Shown: positions 45,817-56,125 of the stretch, in pieces
Position numbering within the stretch: the stretch's first letter is position 1
Layout: each line of letters starts with the position of its first letter
Assembly (NCBI GenBank): GCA_017529865.1
Contig: JAFXNA010000018.1
Span: forward strand, 1-64,000
DNA from: Bacteroidaceae bacterium
GTDB taxonomy: Bacteria > Bacteroidota > Bacteroidia > Bacteroidales > Bacteroidaceae
Reading direction: 5' to 3'
Length of the DNA: 64,000 bases
Notes under the pieces: model-generated
What the model was told of the DNA's origin: nothing
Seen by the model: only the letters and a program-made list of their open reading frames with translations
The model's database searches: none
Program-made: the position numbers and the translations under genes

Positions 45817-48537
45817 TTATTCGTTAATGATAAATTTACCATCCTCTGTGATTCCTTCAGCAGAGATAAACATGGAAGTACATGAGGAGTTGTTGTAGAA
45901 TTCAACTGTTGCACGGCCTCTGTTGTTCGTCTTCAGGTTCGGCTCCCAGTACAGGGTACGGCGGAAGTCCTCGGCAGGAGGCATCACGGAATAATCCTCC
46001 ATCTCGAAGGCGGTCGGTACATTGAACCCCTCGAAGTGAGTACGCCTCAAACCCTTCTGCTTGAAGTCGAAGAGCGGATGCTGGTACACGTAGAAGATAA
46101 CGGGATTGTAGCCTGCCAGGTTCTCTGCCCACAGGTAGGTCTTCATCGAGGAAAGGTCTTCCGAGATATAGAGACTTTTCGCCACGTCCAGCATATCGGG
46201 CAGGGAGATATTGTCGGTCTTGTTGTTCGAGTCTATGATGTTGATATGTCCTTTTGCACCGTTAGGCAGTCCCGTGATTCCCCAGAACGTGTTGTCCACA
46301 ATCCAGATGATAGGCCGCTCGTTGTAGGTTGTTAGGTCCTCATACATCCTTTTGCCTGATGACGCTATCGAACTTATCCGATTTCCGTCATCATCTGTCT
46401 CCCCTTCCACCCATGCGGCCATTCCCGTGACGTCATAGTCTTCCTGATTGAACTGGAAGTAGCTGTTGCGTTTCGAGAGCCATTCGAAGAACGAAGGCAT
46501 GTCCTCGCCCATGTCAGCATACCTGTCAGCATCTTCGTCACAGTCGTATCTCAATACGGAATGTGTCTGGGCATTCTCTTCGTCATACCAGTTCACCCTG
46601 AGGTCTCCGAGTATACGGCGAGTCGCCTTCACCTTCACGGTAGGGAGGAGATGGTTACGCTGGGTAATGGAAACCGGTTCCTCATCATCCATCACTGCAT
46701 TTTGGGCCGACGGGATGAAATTAGGCTGACGTATCTGCTGGATACGTGCCTCATCGGGATAGATGTAGCGCTTGTCGGGCGAGAAATGGCGGTCGATGCC
46801 GATGTAATAGTCTCGTTCCACATCGTCCTTCTTCGAACGCATGAACAGCGTCCATTCACCCTCTACGTCAGGAACGATATAGTTGTACTTGCCTACACTG
46901 TCCGTCTTCAGGGAACCGTCGATCACCTCTCCCTTCCTGTTGTACATCGTAGCCGTTATCTCCACGTCATCGGGAGAATACTTCTTCCGCTTCGACTTGA
47001 TCTGTCCGAACAGATACAGCTTGTCCTCGATGGGCTGGCGCTTCTCGAAGTCAGTCAGACCCGACATCAGCCGGAAGTCATAGCGCCGCCACCCCTGTAT
47101 CATCATCAGCAGGTCGGCATCCCTGCGATGCCTGTCGTCGTCTGCCTCGAAGTAGTATTCAGGATGGGCGATATATCCGCGGACCTCACTGGCAAGCAGG
47201 GTCCAGGTCTTCATGTTCCCCTCCCATCCGTTGTTGATGGTCGCTGCGTCGATGGCAGAGAACGAGATGGATGCGTTAGGCTCGGACTGGATGTTGAAGC
47301 TGACCTTGCAGCAGGGGGTAAGACGGGTGGTACGGGAGGTGATGCGTATGCTGTCCTGCTCCTTCGCAACAGGGCAGATGAAGAACAGGCGTTCGGCCAG
47401 GATGCTTCCGCTGCTGTCGAACACTGTCAGCTGGTTTACTCCCTCCGGCATCACGAAACGGTTGAAACTGAGCCTGTGGGCATCGGTGGCCGTCAGCGTA
47501 TCGCACTCGAAGATGGTACCGTTATGCATCACGGCATAGCCGATCAGCTGTCCCCGGATGCCGGGCGAACTGGAAATCGTAGCCATGATATCGATCTCAC
47601 CCAGCATGTCGAAAGTCAGGACGGTTCCTTCCGGACGGGCAGCAGGGAGCTCATAGCGGCGCTCCTTCGACTTGTGATCCGGTACCACCGCAAAGTACTT
47701 CCTGCCGTTCTGCGGTGTGAGCGTGAAGACGCCTCTGCCCAGACTGTCGGTACGGATGTCGCACAGGCGTACCTTACGGTCGTCCTCCACATAGCCGGAA
47801 CGCTGCAGCCTGCCTCCCTCCTCGTCGCTGACGGTAAACGCCACACGGCTTGTCAGTCCCTCGACCATATCGCCTCCTTCCGGATAGAACCGCATGGTCA
47901 TCGCATGGGTGTAAGTATCCACGATTACGCTGTCCTCGTCCTTGCGTGTGTTGGGCAGACGTTTCTGATAGCTGATCTTGTCCAGTTCCAGACGGCTGTA
48001 GTCACCCTCTCGCCTGGGAGCCTTGAAGATGGGGAAGACGCGGGAAAAGCAGGCATGGCTGCCCCAGTTGGTCATATAACGCGTATAGGCACGTACCTCA
48101 TAGAAGCCAGTGGTCTGGATGCTGTCGACCTTGATGTCGCCGTCTGCCTCACCGTCCACGATCTTCAGCTTACGGCGTTCCACCACATCGCCCGACGGAT
48201 TCACCAGCTCCACATAGAGCACATGGCTCAGGTCGGTCTTGCGCTCTGTGTCACAACGTGTGACGTAGGCCTTGAAGCGGATGTACTCGCCCTTGAAATA
48301 GCCGGTGTTGTCGAAATGAAGGTACACCTTCTCCTGAGGGGTATACAGATTGAAGCGCATCGTGTTCTCAAGGTACTTAATCATCCGCGATACATGGGAA
48401 GTATCGGACACAGATGAATCAATCTCTTGTGCTTCAGATGAAAAGCCATAAAACATCATCATACTTACCAAAAGTATGAATAGATATCCTTTGGCTTTCG
48501 AGTCGTTGCTGGGATATAAGATACTAAATAATCTCAT
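45817..48537 (-). CDS. Large MG2-type (macroglobulin-like) surface protein
   Basis: 906 aa with a long N-terminal signal region (ending SSEAQ). The part at about 60-170 (PQEKVYLHFDNTGYFKGEYI, VELVNPSGDVVERRKL, GFYEVRAYTRYM) matches the MG2 domain of bacterial alpha-2-macroglobulin relatives. The protein then has several beta domains and a late segment (about 760-830) loosely like a TonB plug. No thioester motif is seen. Base composition is clearly richer in G+C than its neighbours (about 55% in sampled lines against 33-45%), and a long antisense frame results. Possibly acquired horizontally. Function unknown. Confidence 0.78.
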   Translation of the reverse strand: MRLFSILYPSNDSKAKGYLFILLVSMMMFYGFSSEAQEIDSSVSDTSHVSRMIKYLENTMRFNLYTPQEKVYLHFDNTGYFKGEYIRFKAYVTRCDTERKTDLSHVLYVELVNPSGDVVERRKLKIVDGEADGDIKVDSIQTTGFYEVRAYTRYMTNWGSHACFSRVFPIFKAPRREGDYSRLELDKISYQKRLPNTRKDEDSVIVDTYTHAMTMRFYPEGGDMVEGLTSRVAFTVSDEEGGRLQRSGYVEDDRKVRLCDIRTDSLGRGVFTLTPQNGRKYFAVVPDHKSKERRYELPAARPEGTVLTFDMLGEIDIMATISSSPGIRGQLIGYAVMHNGTIFECDTLTATDAHRLSFNRFVMPEGVNQLTVFDSSGSILAERLFFICPVAKEQDSIRITSRTTRLTPCCKVSFNIQSEPNASISFSAIDAATINNGWEGNMKTWTLLASEVRGYIAHPEYYFEADDDRHRRDADLLMMIQGWRRYDFRLMSGLTDFEKRQPIEDKLYLFGQIKSKRKKYSPDDVEITATMYNRKGEVIDGSLKTDSVGKYNYIVPDVEGEWTLFMRSKKDDVERDYYIGIDRHFSPDKRYIYPDEARIQQIRQPNFIPSAQNAVMDDEEPVSITQRNHLLPTVKVKATRRILGDLRVNWYDEENAQTHSVLRYDCDEDADRYADMGEDMPSFFEWLSKRNSYFQFNQEDYDVTGMAAWVEGETDDDGNRISSIASSGKRMYEDLTTYNERPIIWIVDNTFWGITGLPNGAKGHINIIDSNNKTDNISLPDMLDVAKSLYISEDLSSMKTYLWAENLAGYNPVIFYVYQHPLFDFKQKGLRRTHFEGFNVPTAFEMEDYSVMPPAEDFRRTLYWEPNLKTNNRGRATVEFYNNSSCTSMFISAEGITEDGKFIINE

Positions 48538-48574
48538 TCTGATACTTAAGTTTAGCTCGTATAGCGTACGTATG

Positions 48575-49222
48575 TTACATTTGTCCTGACTCTATGAGTA
48601 GAATGCATCGTTCGGTCAAACGATCATCGTCTTCTGGGTCATATTCTTTCTTCAGACTGGCTCCGAACAAGGTTGCAATCGCATTAGACAATCCCGCCTT
48701 GAACTTACCCATATAGGTTTTAATTAACTGATAACTGGTTTGCCCGCACTGACGGTCAATCAGTTTGATAAGTAACTTTCCTTGAGCAAATGTCAGTTTC
48801 TTCAGTCTGGTCGTATATTGTTTACGCAAGTCTTTTTCCACTTGTTTCATATACGCATCTTTCTCGGCCTTGGTCGGCAATGAATCCAGATGCGCCACGC
48901 AAGCATTGATTGTCTTTTGTATATCTACCGCAATAGGATACACTTTTTTGATGTTTGCAGCAATCTTATAATACTTTTTGGCCTGACGCTCGTTCTTAAA
49001 CACAAGTTTGTTGAACACATATACATCAGAAAGGACTACCCATGGTATTTCCTCTCCGTCATACACGACCATTCCTGCGTATCCTGCAGCATGTTGGAAA
49101 ATGGGTGCACCAGCCACATTATCCGTTGTTTCGTCTACAACGATTTGCTGTGCAATAGCTCCATTAGTCATCAGCAAGAGCACTATTACCATGATCCATT
49201 TATAGATTTCGAATTGCTTCAT
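48575..49222 (-). CDS. DUF4294 protein
   Basis: 215 aa with a hydrophobic N-terminus (KWIMVIVLLLMTNGAIAQQ). The DUF4294 core IPWVVLSDVYVFNKLVFKNE and the helical region KKVYPIAVDIQKTINACV to GKLLIKLIDRQCGQTSYQLI are clear. Function unknown, probably periplasmic. A TATTTTTG box at 49227-49234 would start transcription almost at the ATG. The gene may instead be read from the exopolysaccharide operon upstream (117 nt gap, no hairpin seen). Confidence 0.85.
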   Translation of the reverse strand: MKQFEIYKWIMVIVLLLMTNGAIAQQIVVDETTDNVAGAPIFQHAAGYAGMVVYDGEEIPWVVLSDVYVFNKLVFKNERQAKKYYKIAANIKKVYPIAVDIQKTINACVAHLDSLPTKAEKDAYMKQVEKDLRKQYTTRLKKLTFAQGKLLIKLIDRQCGQTSYQLIKTYMGKFKAGLSNAIATLFGASLKKEYDPEDDDRLTERCILLIESGQM

Positions 49223-49339
49223 GCTGCAAAAATAGAAATAATATTTTACCGCTCTACTTCTTCTTTGTTATAATTAATAATATTTATATTTTTTTATTGA
49301 TATTTGATTGATAAATAAATTTGATAGGACACAATTTCA

Positions 49340-50332
49340 TTATTTAATGTCGACAATTACACATCGGTTACGGTCTTTCTCTTTAAATGGCTGGAACGTA
49401 TCACCGTAAGCCTGCGATTTTATTTTGTTAGCAGGGATATCTTTCCGTGTTAGCAAGTCAATGACATTATTGATGCGTTGGCTGGCCAATTGAAGGTTCG
49501 TTTGGTCTTTTCCAGTTTCCTTCTCAGAATACCCCTTTAAATAGATTGTTTTACTAGGATGTTTTTTATACCAGATTACAATCTCATCAATAAAGTTTTC
49601 GTTAGTTACCTCTGTTTTGCGAGGCATGAAGAAAATAACATCCGTGTACGCACCATTCGATTCTCCTGCTTGAAAATCTTTATAGCTAATTGACTTTTCA
49701 CCATTACTCTCTTTGTTCTGCATTCCCTCACCATTTCTTTGCAATTCTTTAACGACGCGACTATTCTGAGCAGATTCTTCGGGCTCTGGCTCATCAACAG
49801 GATCTATAGGATCGTCATCTGTATAATATGCTTTGTTTAAGCGGGCTTTCTTAAATGCTTCCTCATCTACACGGCTTGACTCATGATCAAAATATATTTC
49901 CTCATAGTCTGTTCTATCAAGGGTAGGACGTACAATGTGGATATCGAACTTCATCTCGGCTACACCATCTGGTTCGATATTACCAAATATACGAATCTTA
50001 TGCTCAGCATATCCTACGTTTTTAGACGAATGAAAGACCAAGTATACTTTCTCTTCGCTTCCTGGAGGAATCAGTGTTGACTCTATAGACTTAAATTCAA
50101 TAGACCCATTTGATGGTTGTATGTCTTTAATGATAAGATTTTCATTTCCTACGTTTTTGATAACCCATACCATCCTGACATCATCACCAAGCACAACTGG
50201 AAGATAATGACGTACGGAATCCTCAATTTCAACTTTTGTCGGACCCAGTATTTTTGTGCAGGATGTGAAAAATACTGCAGGCAATGTAAGCATCATGAAC
50301 ACCAATGCAATATACCTTGTTTTGAACATCAT
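49340..50332 (-). CDS. DUF1573-OmpA lipoprotein
   Basis: 330 aa with a lipobox (VFFTSC at about 20-25). The DUF1573 / Ig-like domain spans about 45-140 (VWVIKNVGNENLIIKDIQPS). An acidic linker with DDPIDPVDEPEPEES follows. The C-terminal OmpA-like domain (about 225-330) has YSEKETGKDQTNLQLASQR and GDTFQPFKEKDRNRCV, which should grip peptidoglycan. It is the last gene of the exopolysaccharide block and probably anchors the machine to the cell wall. Only 14 nt separate it from the DUF4838 gene. Confidence 0.85.
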   Translation of the reverse strand: MMFKTRYIALVFMMLTLPAVFFTSCTKILGPTKVEIEDSVRHYLPVVLGDDVRMVWVIKNVGNENLIIKDIQPSNGSIEFKSIESTLIPPGSEEKVYLVFHSSKNVGYAEHKIRIFGNIEPDGVAEMKFDIHIVRPTLDRTDYEEIYFDHESSRVDEEAFKKARLNKAYYTDDDPIDPVDEPEPEESAQNSRVVKELQRNGEGMQNKESNGEKSISYKDFQAGESNGAYTDVIFFMPRKTEVTNENFIDEIVIWYKKHPSKTIYLKGYSEKETGKDQTNLQLASQRINNVIDLLTRKDIPANKIKSQAYGDTFQPFKEKDRNRCVIVDIK

Positions 50333-50346
50333 ATTACTCTTTCTAT

Positions 50347-51663
50347 TTAATTTTCTAATTTCTGAATATATGCATCTATTACGGCATCTGTCTCTCCATA
50401 GTTGTCCATACCTTTCAAATCTTTGTGGCCTTCCAACTGCCGTATCAATTTCGCTTTCAATTGCTGGTTATCATCGGAAGGATTCAACGCCAGCATCTGC
50501 AGCTGAGTAAAACTCAGTGAAGTCAACAAATAACGTAACTTTTCTTTCTCCGCACCTGTTACCTTCTCTGCTGCATTTTCCAGTTGAGTGCGGAATTCCG
50601 TAAATGCTTTGACATTAAGGTATGACGCAACCTCTTCTTCCATAGACCCATAAAGTGGAATGATATGATTGCTTTCGTCTACTCTGCGTTCCAACTTCAG
50701 ATAATAGTCCGCAATTAACTTCCCTGTCTCTGGATAGTTGATCTTATAATATTTTTGAACTTCTGCATCTACATCAAGCGTCAAATCATACATCATCTTA
50801 GCTAGAATACAGGTCTGCATATCATCGAATGCGGAATAGTCGTCCCCGCTTCCATTCAAGAAAATACCTTTCACTCCCAAACGATTGTATAATTGGAAAC
50901 GGCGCTGCATAACCTTCAAGCAGGGGAAAGGAGACAAGTAGTCGCTATAATTTCTGGAATAGTCCCAAACATAAATGAGATCTGTTTTTTCTTTCCACTC
51001 TTTCACCATGCTCATAAATGACCTATATCCTTTATTCTCTGTGAAGGTGACCCTCATTGGCAAGTCGATTGCACTGATAATAACGCCAACATTCGAAGGT
51101 AGTTTCTCTTTGGGAGCCGTGCGTGTTGAATGATAAGCAGAAGTGAAAAACTGATGTTTAGGGAATCGTTCTGCCAATTTGCGCATCATGCTAGTGACTG
51201 CAGGTGTGGCGTTCTCAGCTGTATTACCTGCTGCAACACACTGCTTGCAAGTGCATGACTTTTTATTGTCACGAGGCATGATGCTGATACGTGTTGAAGA
51301 ACCAGGCGTTTCGCCGTCACCGAAATTATCAATGATATATTCCACCAACAAGTCGTACATCTTCTCACTACTGAAGCAATACTGTTCCTTGTCTTTTTTT
51401 CCGTCAATCGTAGCAATGATGCTTTCGTCGGGATTTTCTCCCACAACCTTATGCAGATTATGCCCCCATAATCCCCAATCGTAATCCACATGATGTGTTC
51501 CAAATAGGTCTCGGATACTATCAAGCGCATTGGTAGGACTATAAATACCCCTGAATTCAAACGGAGAAACAGGACGAGCATCATTGTTTTGTGCGTAGCA
51601 GGAGGTCAACCCGATAACACATAGACACATATTATATATTATAAGAATTGCTTTCTTTTTCAT
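50347..51663 (-). CDS. DUF4838 putative glycan-active protein
   Basis: 438 aa with a signal peptide ending near TSCYAQ (a lipobox LTSC is also possible). The DUF4838 core includes LWGHNLHKVV, RISIMPRDNKKSCTCKQC with its CxCxxC, and LIYVWDYSRNYSDYLSPFP. The family is distantly like beta-hexosaminidase-type TIM barrels. Here it sits between a polysaccharide export pore gene and an OmpA lipoprotein gene, so it may trim or modify the exported polymer, as BcsZ or PgaB do in better-known systems. Its activity is inferred. Confidence 0.78.
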   Translation of the reverse strand: MKKKAILIIYNMCLCVIGLTSCYAQNNDARPVSPFEFRGIYSPTNALDSIRDLFGTHHVDYDWGLWGHNLHKVVGENPDESIIATIDGKKDKEQYCFSSEKMYDLLVEYIIDNFGDGETPGSSTRISIMPRDNKKSCTCKQCVAAGNTAENATPAVTSMMRKLAERFPKHQFFTSAYHSTRTAPKEKLPSNVGVIISAIDLPMRVTFTENKGYRSFMSMVKEWKEKTDLIYVWDYSRNYSDYLSPFPCLKVMQRRFQLYNRLGVKGIFLNGSGDDYSAFDDMQTCILAKMMYDLTLDVDAEVQKYYKINYPETGKLIADYYLKLERRVDESNHIIPLYGSMEEEVASYLNVKAFTEFRTQLENAAEKVTGAEKEKLRYLLTSLSFTQLQMLALNPSDDNQQLKAKLIRQLEGHKDLKGMDNYGETDAVIDAYIQKLEN

Positions 51664-51676
51664 GTTTTTTCAAACT

Positions 51677-54634
51677 TTAGAAATTGATAACAACCGTAGC
51701 ATTCACATAAAACATATTGATGTATATAATACCAAAACTTGGATTGGTTTCCAGTAACCCTGATGTCTGCGCCTCGTTCTGTGTGTACATCGTGTACCAT
51801 GTACCCGATAACGAGCATCCTAAGTGCTGGTTGAAGTTATAATATCCTCCAAGGCCCACAAAGGTATTCAAATGATCAAACGTTGAAGGCAACGACATAT
51901 CAATGATAGAATTTTCAGGTGCCGTTCCAATTCCTGCTGTCGCAAATATATTACTATGGTCACCTTCCACAGGGAAGAACTGCAATTTACCCTGTCCGCT
52001 GAAGAAGAAGTTTTTCGTCAAGAGAAATCCATTGAGTCCTCCCGATAAGATGAACTGATCGTATGTTTTCGACACTCCAATAGAAGCGGAATACAAACGT
52101 TTGAATTTACGCAACCATCCTAAAAGTACATATTTATCGATTCTCTGTTCAAAAACCCCTTCGTATGTCTGTATTCTTCGGAAACTACCGTCAAGGTTCA
52201 ACGTCCAGCTTCGAGGAAGTTGATACGACACTCCCGCCTTGATTGTCCACTCAGGGAAGTATTTATTTGCCCATCCGATCTTTGCGTATGCATCGAATTT
52301 CTTGGAGAACTTGTGTCTCCATTGCCCTCCAACCATGACACCAGTACCGCCTTCTACCATTTCGCTCGCACCTTCTTCCGCCGTACCGTCACGTCCTAAA
52401 TAATTTAGTTCGAACGTGTATTCATTCCATTCCGAACGACGAATATATCTTGCGGAAGCATTCGCAGAAATACTGGGCGAAGTTCCACGTCGTGCTTGTT
52501 GATATTCAAACTCTAATGTATTTGGGTAGGTTTTACTCAAAACATCATTGAGCAGTCTGCGATGTGCTGGCAATTCTGCCAACGATGGTTTATACATGTT
52601 CAAATACTCGAATGCCTTGTCGTACTCACGCATGTCTTTGTAAATCAAACCTTTCGTATAGAGCAACTCTGTATGAGTCGGCCAGATAGTTAAAGCCGAA
52701 TCCACTACCGCCATTGCACTATCGTACTGCCTCCGTTTCATGTACTTCTGAGCGAGAGATTGACAACTTGCCACGTATGTTCCAATTACTGTCGAATCGC
52801 CTATGTAGGTTTCCAAAAGTGGGAACATCATATCAATAGCTTTTCTGTCTTCACCTTGTGCCTGATACATTTGGGCTTCTTTAATCAAGAACAACGGATC
52901 GTCAGGAAACTCCTCTCTACCAATCTGCACATATTTGATTGCCTGTTCCTCGTTTCTCAACAGCTGAGATGTAGTGATACCCATCCTTAGGATACTGTTG
53001 CTATTAGGACAGATTTCGACTGCATCCTTGATTTGGCTGTCGGCAATGAACAGCATACCTTGTTCAATCAGCGATTTAATATATGGTGTTGCGATTTCCT
53101 CGTAGGTGTTCGCATAGTCCGCCTTTAAGGAGTCTGGTCCATACAAATAACCTTCGCGCAGCACATCCAATGCCTTTGCAGTCAACCCTTGTTCGTTATA
53201 TAAGCGTGCTTTCTGCTGACGATAAGCATTATAATTGAACAATCGGTTGTACTCATCCAATGTCTGATGAGCTTCTGGATATTGTTTTGCCAACATATAA
53301 CAGTTGAACAATTTCAGCATTGAAGACTTACGCAACTCAGGGTCTACTTTATCCTGTGACGCTTTCACCAATAAAGGTATAGCCTCATCATATTGTTCAT
53401 ACCGCATAAATTCCTGCGCTTTATCATTATTAATACGCGCCAATTCTGTAGCCACTTCCTCGTTATCCGGATTCATGTCATACAGCTTATTGAGCAGATT
53501 ATTAGCCCGTGTCACATTGCCCAAACGACGGTTCACCAAATATTCCTTATAAAGCAGTTCGGGTGTTTCCTTGTTTCCTTGTTGCTTCTTTGTTTCTGCT
53601 ATATACTCTAACGCATCGTCATAATAACCACGTGAGATAGAGGTGTTGAGCAAGAAGTTGAGTGCTTCAGCTGAGTGGTTTGAGTCATAAGCTTTCGCAT
53701 ACTGAATGTACGGATCATTCATCTGCGAAGCTCTGGCAGCATCCATCTGCAGGTCTTTTTTCAGACGAGTAGCAAGTGCCGAATATTGAGTATTTTTTAG
53801 TGAAGTAAGATAAGCACTTGCCTCATCATAACGGTTCATGCCAGCCAAAATACCCACTTTCTTCTCAACCAAAGCAGGCGAATTAGTCGTCACAGAACCT
53901 TCACCGGCAATCTCAGCAGCTTCAGCATCATGACCATATTGTAATAACAGGTTCGACAACGCCATATAGTATTCTGGATTTTTCGGACTCATCTGGATGA
54001 GTTCTCTCAAAGTACCGAACTGAGACTGTGCATCCCCCTCCTTATGCTGTTGCAGATACTTCATCTCAACACGGTAGTTCCAGTCCTTCCGTATGCGTTC
54101 GTTTTCGGGGTAGATACTCCTTAGTCGGTCTAACAGGAGATCTGCCTCATGGTCATTACCCAGATATCGATAAAGTGCAATCTTTTTGCGCCATAATTGT
54201 TCGCTATAAGGACTCACTTCCAAGAGTTCATTTACATAGACAATAGCAGACGAGTAGTTTTTAGTTTCCTCTTCCACCTTCACCAACAATTCACGAGCCT
54301 GATGGTTCGAGTTATCATCTTTCAGCGCATTGATAAGGTGGTAACGTGCCTTATCGTAGAGTTTGAAGTGATAATAATATTGTCCCATCAATTCGTTAAG
54401 TCCCGACACATACGAATAATCCTTCATACCCTCATCCAACAGCTTCTTACCCGCAGCCCACTGTCCGCTTTTGAAGTAGCTGCGTACCATTTCATCGTAA
54501 TAACCTGGATTCTTCTCAATCAGGTCGGTAATGCTGTTTCGCTTCACTTGCGCCATCATCGGCAACGATGTACCGATTCCTGTGGCAGCCGCTACCACCA
54601 CTACTAAAAGCGCATTTACAATAGTCTTTTTCAT
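51677..54634 (-). CDS. TPR plus beta-barrel outer-membrane export protein (PgaA/YaiO-like)
   Basis: 985 aa from the ATG at 54634 (another ATG lies at 54643). Signal peptide MKKTIVNALLVVVVAAATGIG, then about 18 TPR motifs (about 45-700). The C-terminal barrel (about 710-985) has aromatic strand pairs such as KFDAYAKIGWANKYFPEWTI and ends in VNATVVINF, typical of YaiO-type barrels. The arrangement of a periplasmic TPR superhelix followed by an outer-membrane pore is that of PgaA, BcsC and AlgK/AlgE. It should carry the polymer made by the next gene's synthase across the outer membrane. Confidence 0.85.
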   Translation of the reverse strand: MKKTIVNALLVVVVAAATGIGTSLPMMAQVKRNSITDLIEKNPGYYDEMVRSYFKSGQWAAGKKLLDEGMKDYSYVSGLNELMGQYYYHFKLYDKARYHLINALKDDNSNHQARELLVKVEEETKNYSSAIVYVNELLEVSPYSEQLWRKKIALYRYLGNDHEADLLLDRLRSIYPENERIRKDWNYRVEMKYLQQHKEGDAQSQFGTLRELIQMSPKNPEYYMALSNLLLQYGHDAEAAEIAGEGSVTTNSPALVEKKVGILAGMNRYDEASAYLTSLKNTQYSALATRLKKDLQMDAARASQMNDPYIQYAKAYDSNHSAEALNFLLNTSISRGYYDDALEYIAETKKQQGNKETPELLYKEYLVNRRLGNVTRANNLLNKLYDMNPDNEEVATELARINNDKAQEFMRYEQYDEAIPLLVKASQDKVDPELRKSSMLKLFNCYMLAKQYPEAHQTLDEYNRLFNYNAYRQQKARLYNEQGLTAKALDVLREGYLYGPDSLKADYANTYEEIATPYIKSLIEQGMLFIADSQIKDAVEICPNSNSILRMGITTSQLLRNEEQAIKYVQIGREEFPDDPLFLIKEAQMYQAQGEDRKAIDMMFPLLETYIGDSTVIGTYVASCQSLAQKYMKRRQYDSAMAVVDSALTIWPTHTELLYTKGLIYKDMREYDKAFEYLNMYKPSLAELPAHRRLLNDVLSKTYPNTLEFEYQQARRGTSPSISANASARYIRRSEWNEYTFELNYLGRDGTAEEGASEMVEGGTGVMVGGQWRHKFSKKFDAYAKIGWANKYFPEWTIKAGVSYQLPRSWTLNLDGSFRRIQTYEGVFEQRIDKYVLLGWLRKFKRLYSASIGVSKTYDQFILSGGLNGFLLTKNFFFSGQGKLQFFPVEGDHSNIFATAGIGTAPENSIIDMSLPSTFDHLNTFVGLGGYYNFNQHLGCSLSGTWYTMYTQNEAQTSGLLETNPSFGIIYINMFYVNATVVINF

Positions 54635-54662
54635 ACTTATCATATTATCTCACAATAATCTT

Positions 54663-56084
54663 CTATGCACGTTTCTTTTTCTTTACACCCTGACGGTTCA
54701 TATCACCCCAAACAGCCTTCTTACGTGTTAGGTAGTTATAATATCCCCTAATAGACGAATACACCACAATAGGGTGATAAAGAACAGGTTCGAGGACACC
54801 GGCCAATAACAACAACGCATAACTATGTTGTTTGTGATAAGAACTACCGAGCAAATAGTCGTAGAATACCACAAACGAACTAAGCATAATACTAAAGAGG
54901 AAGATGGCTCCAAACATCACAAAGAACGTATCCCAGTTCACACCACCAGTGAGGGCAAGATAGATAATCAAGCAGATACCTACAACCTCAATAACAGGCG
55001 CAAGGAACTCGAAAAGGAATGTATATGGGAATGTCAACATACCCAGTTTCCGATACTTCGGATTGAGCAACATACGCGAATGCTGGAACACCAACTGAAT
55101 CAATCCACGTCCCCAACGAGAACGCTGACGCACCAATGTCTTGATATTCGACGGACCCTCCGTCCAACAGCAATTATGAGGTATCTGAACAACACGATAC
55201 GGACGATTGAAGTCACAACAATAACCTATCATTCGGAACAACATATCCATATCCTCTGCAAACGATTCTGATCCATATCCACCAGCAGCAATCACAATTT
55301 CAAGTTTGAACAATCCATAACCACCTGACACGTTGTTCATAGCATTGATACATGACCATCCCATCTTACCAATCAAGAAACTTCGTTTGTATTCAAGGTC
55401 TTGGAACAATGGAATAGGTTTTGTAGATGTACTAAGTTCTACAATCTCACCATTTTCTATCGTTGCACCGTTACTCATACTCATCGTACCACTGACGGCA
55501 ATCACAGAGTCATCAAGCAACACAGGGAAAATACAATGATAGATGGCATCCTTTGACAAAATACAGTCCACATCGGTATTGATGAAGTACGGATTCGATA
55601 CCACGTTCAGACCACCGTTTACCGCATCAGCTTTCGTACCTCCGTTCATTTTGTCTACCACTACCAGCTTAGAGTATTTCATACTGCTTGAGCGGAAAAG
55701 TCGTTTGAACGGTTTGCAATGAATGCGTTCAATATAATCATAAGGAACTTCCACCATGTCGAAGTTCTCAATGAGTGTTTCCAACGTACGATCCTTACTA
55801 CCATCGTTCACAATCACGATTTCAAAGTTAGGATAGTCCTGACGCAAAAGCGAACGGACGTTATCCACCACCGTTTTTTCCTCATTATAAGCCGGGGCCA
55901 CGATTGAAACTCCTGGCACGTATGGCGTACTATCCACCATGTGCTTAATGTAATCATCCGACCACCGCTTATAGTTCGAACTATAGATGTAGGCCATAAT
56001 CAATAATGCTACGTATGACGTAATCAACGCCAATGAGTAGAAGAAAATGATATAGCCATAGAATAAAAGAAGTAGGTTCAGCAT
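54663..56084 (-). CDS. Membrane glycosyltransferase 2, polysaccharide synthase (PgaC/BcsA-like)
   Basis: 473 aa. An N-terminal membrane helix pair precedes the GT2 domain (about 55-330) with SIVAPAYNEEKTV, IVNDGSKDRT, the DxD in FINTDVDCIL, the acid in FAEDMDMLF and the product-binding QxxRW (RQRSRWGRG). Three or four C-terminal helices complete the channel. This is the D-D-D-QxxRW set of processive synthases. The polymer is unknown; poly-beta-1,6-GlcNAc, cellulose or a mixed-linkage glucan are all possible. There is no PilZ domain, so control by c-di-GMP is not expected. Confidence 0.9.
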   Translation of the reverse strand: MLNLLLLFYGYIIFFYSLALITSYVALLIMAYIYSSNYKRWSDDYIKHMVDSTPYVPGVSIVAPAYNEEKTVVDNVRSLLRQDYPNFEIVIVNDGSKDRTLETLIENFDMVEVPYDYIERIHCKPFKRLFRSSSMKYSKLVVVDKMNGGTKADAVNGGLNVVSNPYFINTDVDCILSKDAIYHCIFPVLLDDSVIAVSGTMSMSNGATIENGEIVELSTSTKPIPLFQDLEYKRSFLIGKMGWSCINAMNNVSGGYGLFKLEIVIAAGGYGSESFAEDMDMLFRMIGYCCDFNRPYRVVQIPHNCCWTEGPSNIKTLVRQRSRWGRGLIQLVFQHSRMLLNPKYRKLGMLTFPYTFLFEFLAPVIEVVGICLIIYLALTGGVNWDTFFVMFGAIFLFSIMLSSFVVFYDYLLGSSYHKQHSYALLLLAGVLEPVLYHPIVVYSSIRGYYNYLTRKKAVWGDMNRQGVKKKKRA

Positions 56085-56125
56085 ATTGTTCTAATTTTTA
56101 TATTCATTCTTTTAATTCTTAAAAC

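Noticed and set aside
46561..48417. 618-codon open frame antisense to the MG2 gene
   Set aside because: It mirrors the codon structure of a high-G+C gene, has no recognisable domain, start signal or promoter, and the opposite strand encodes a clear signal peptide and MG2 domain.
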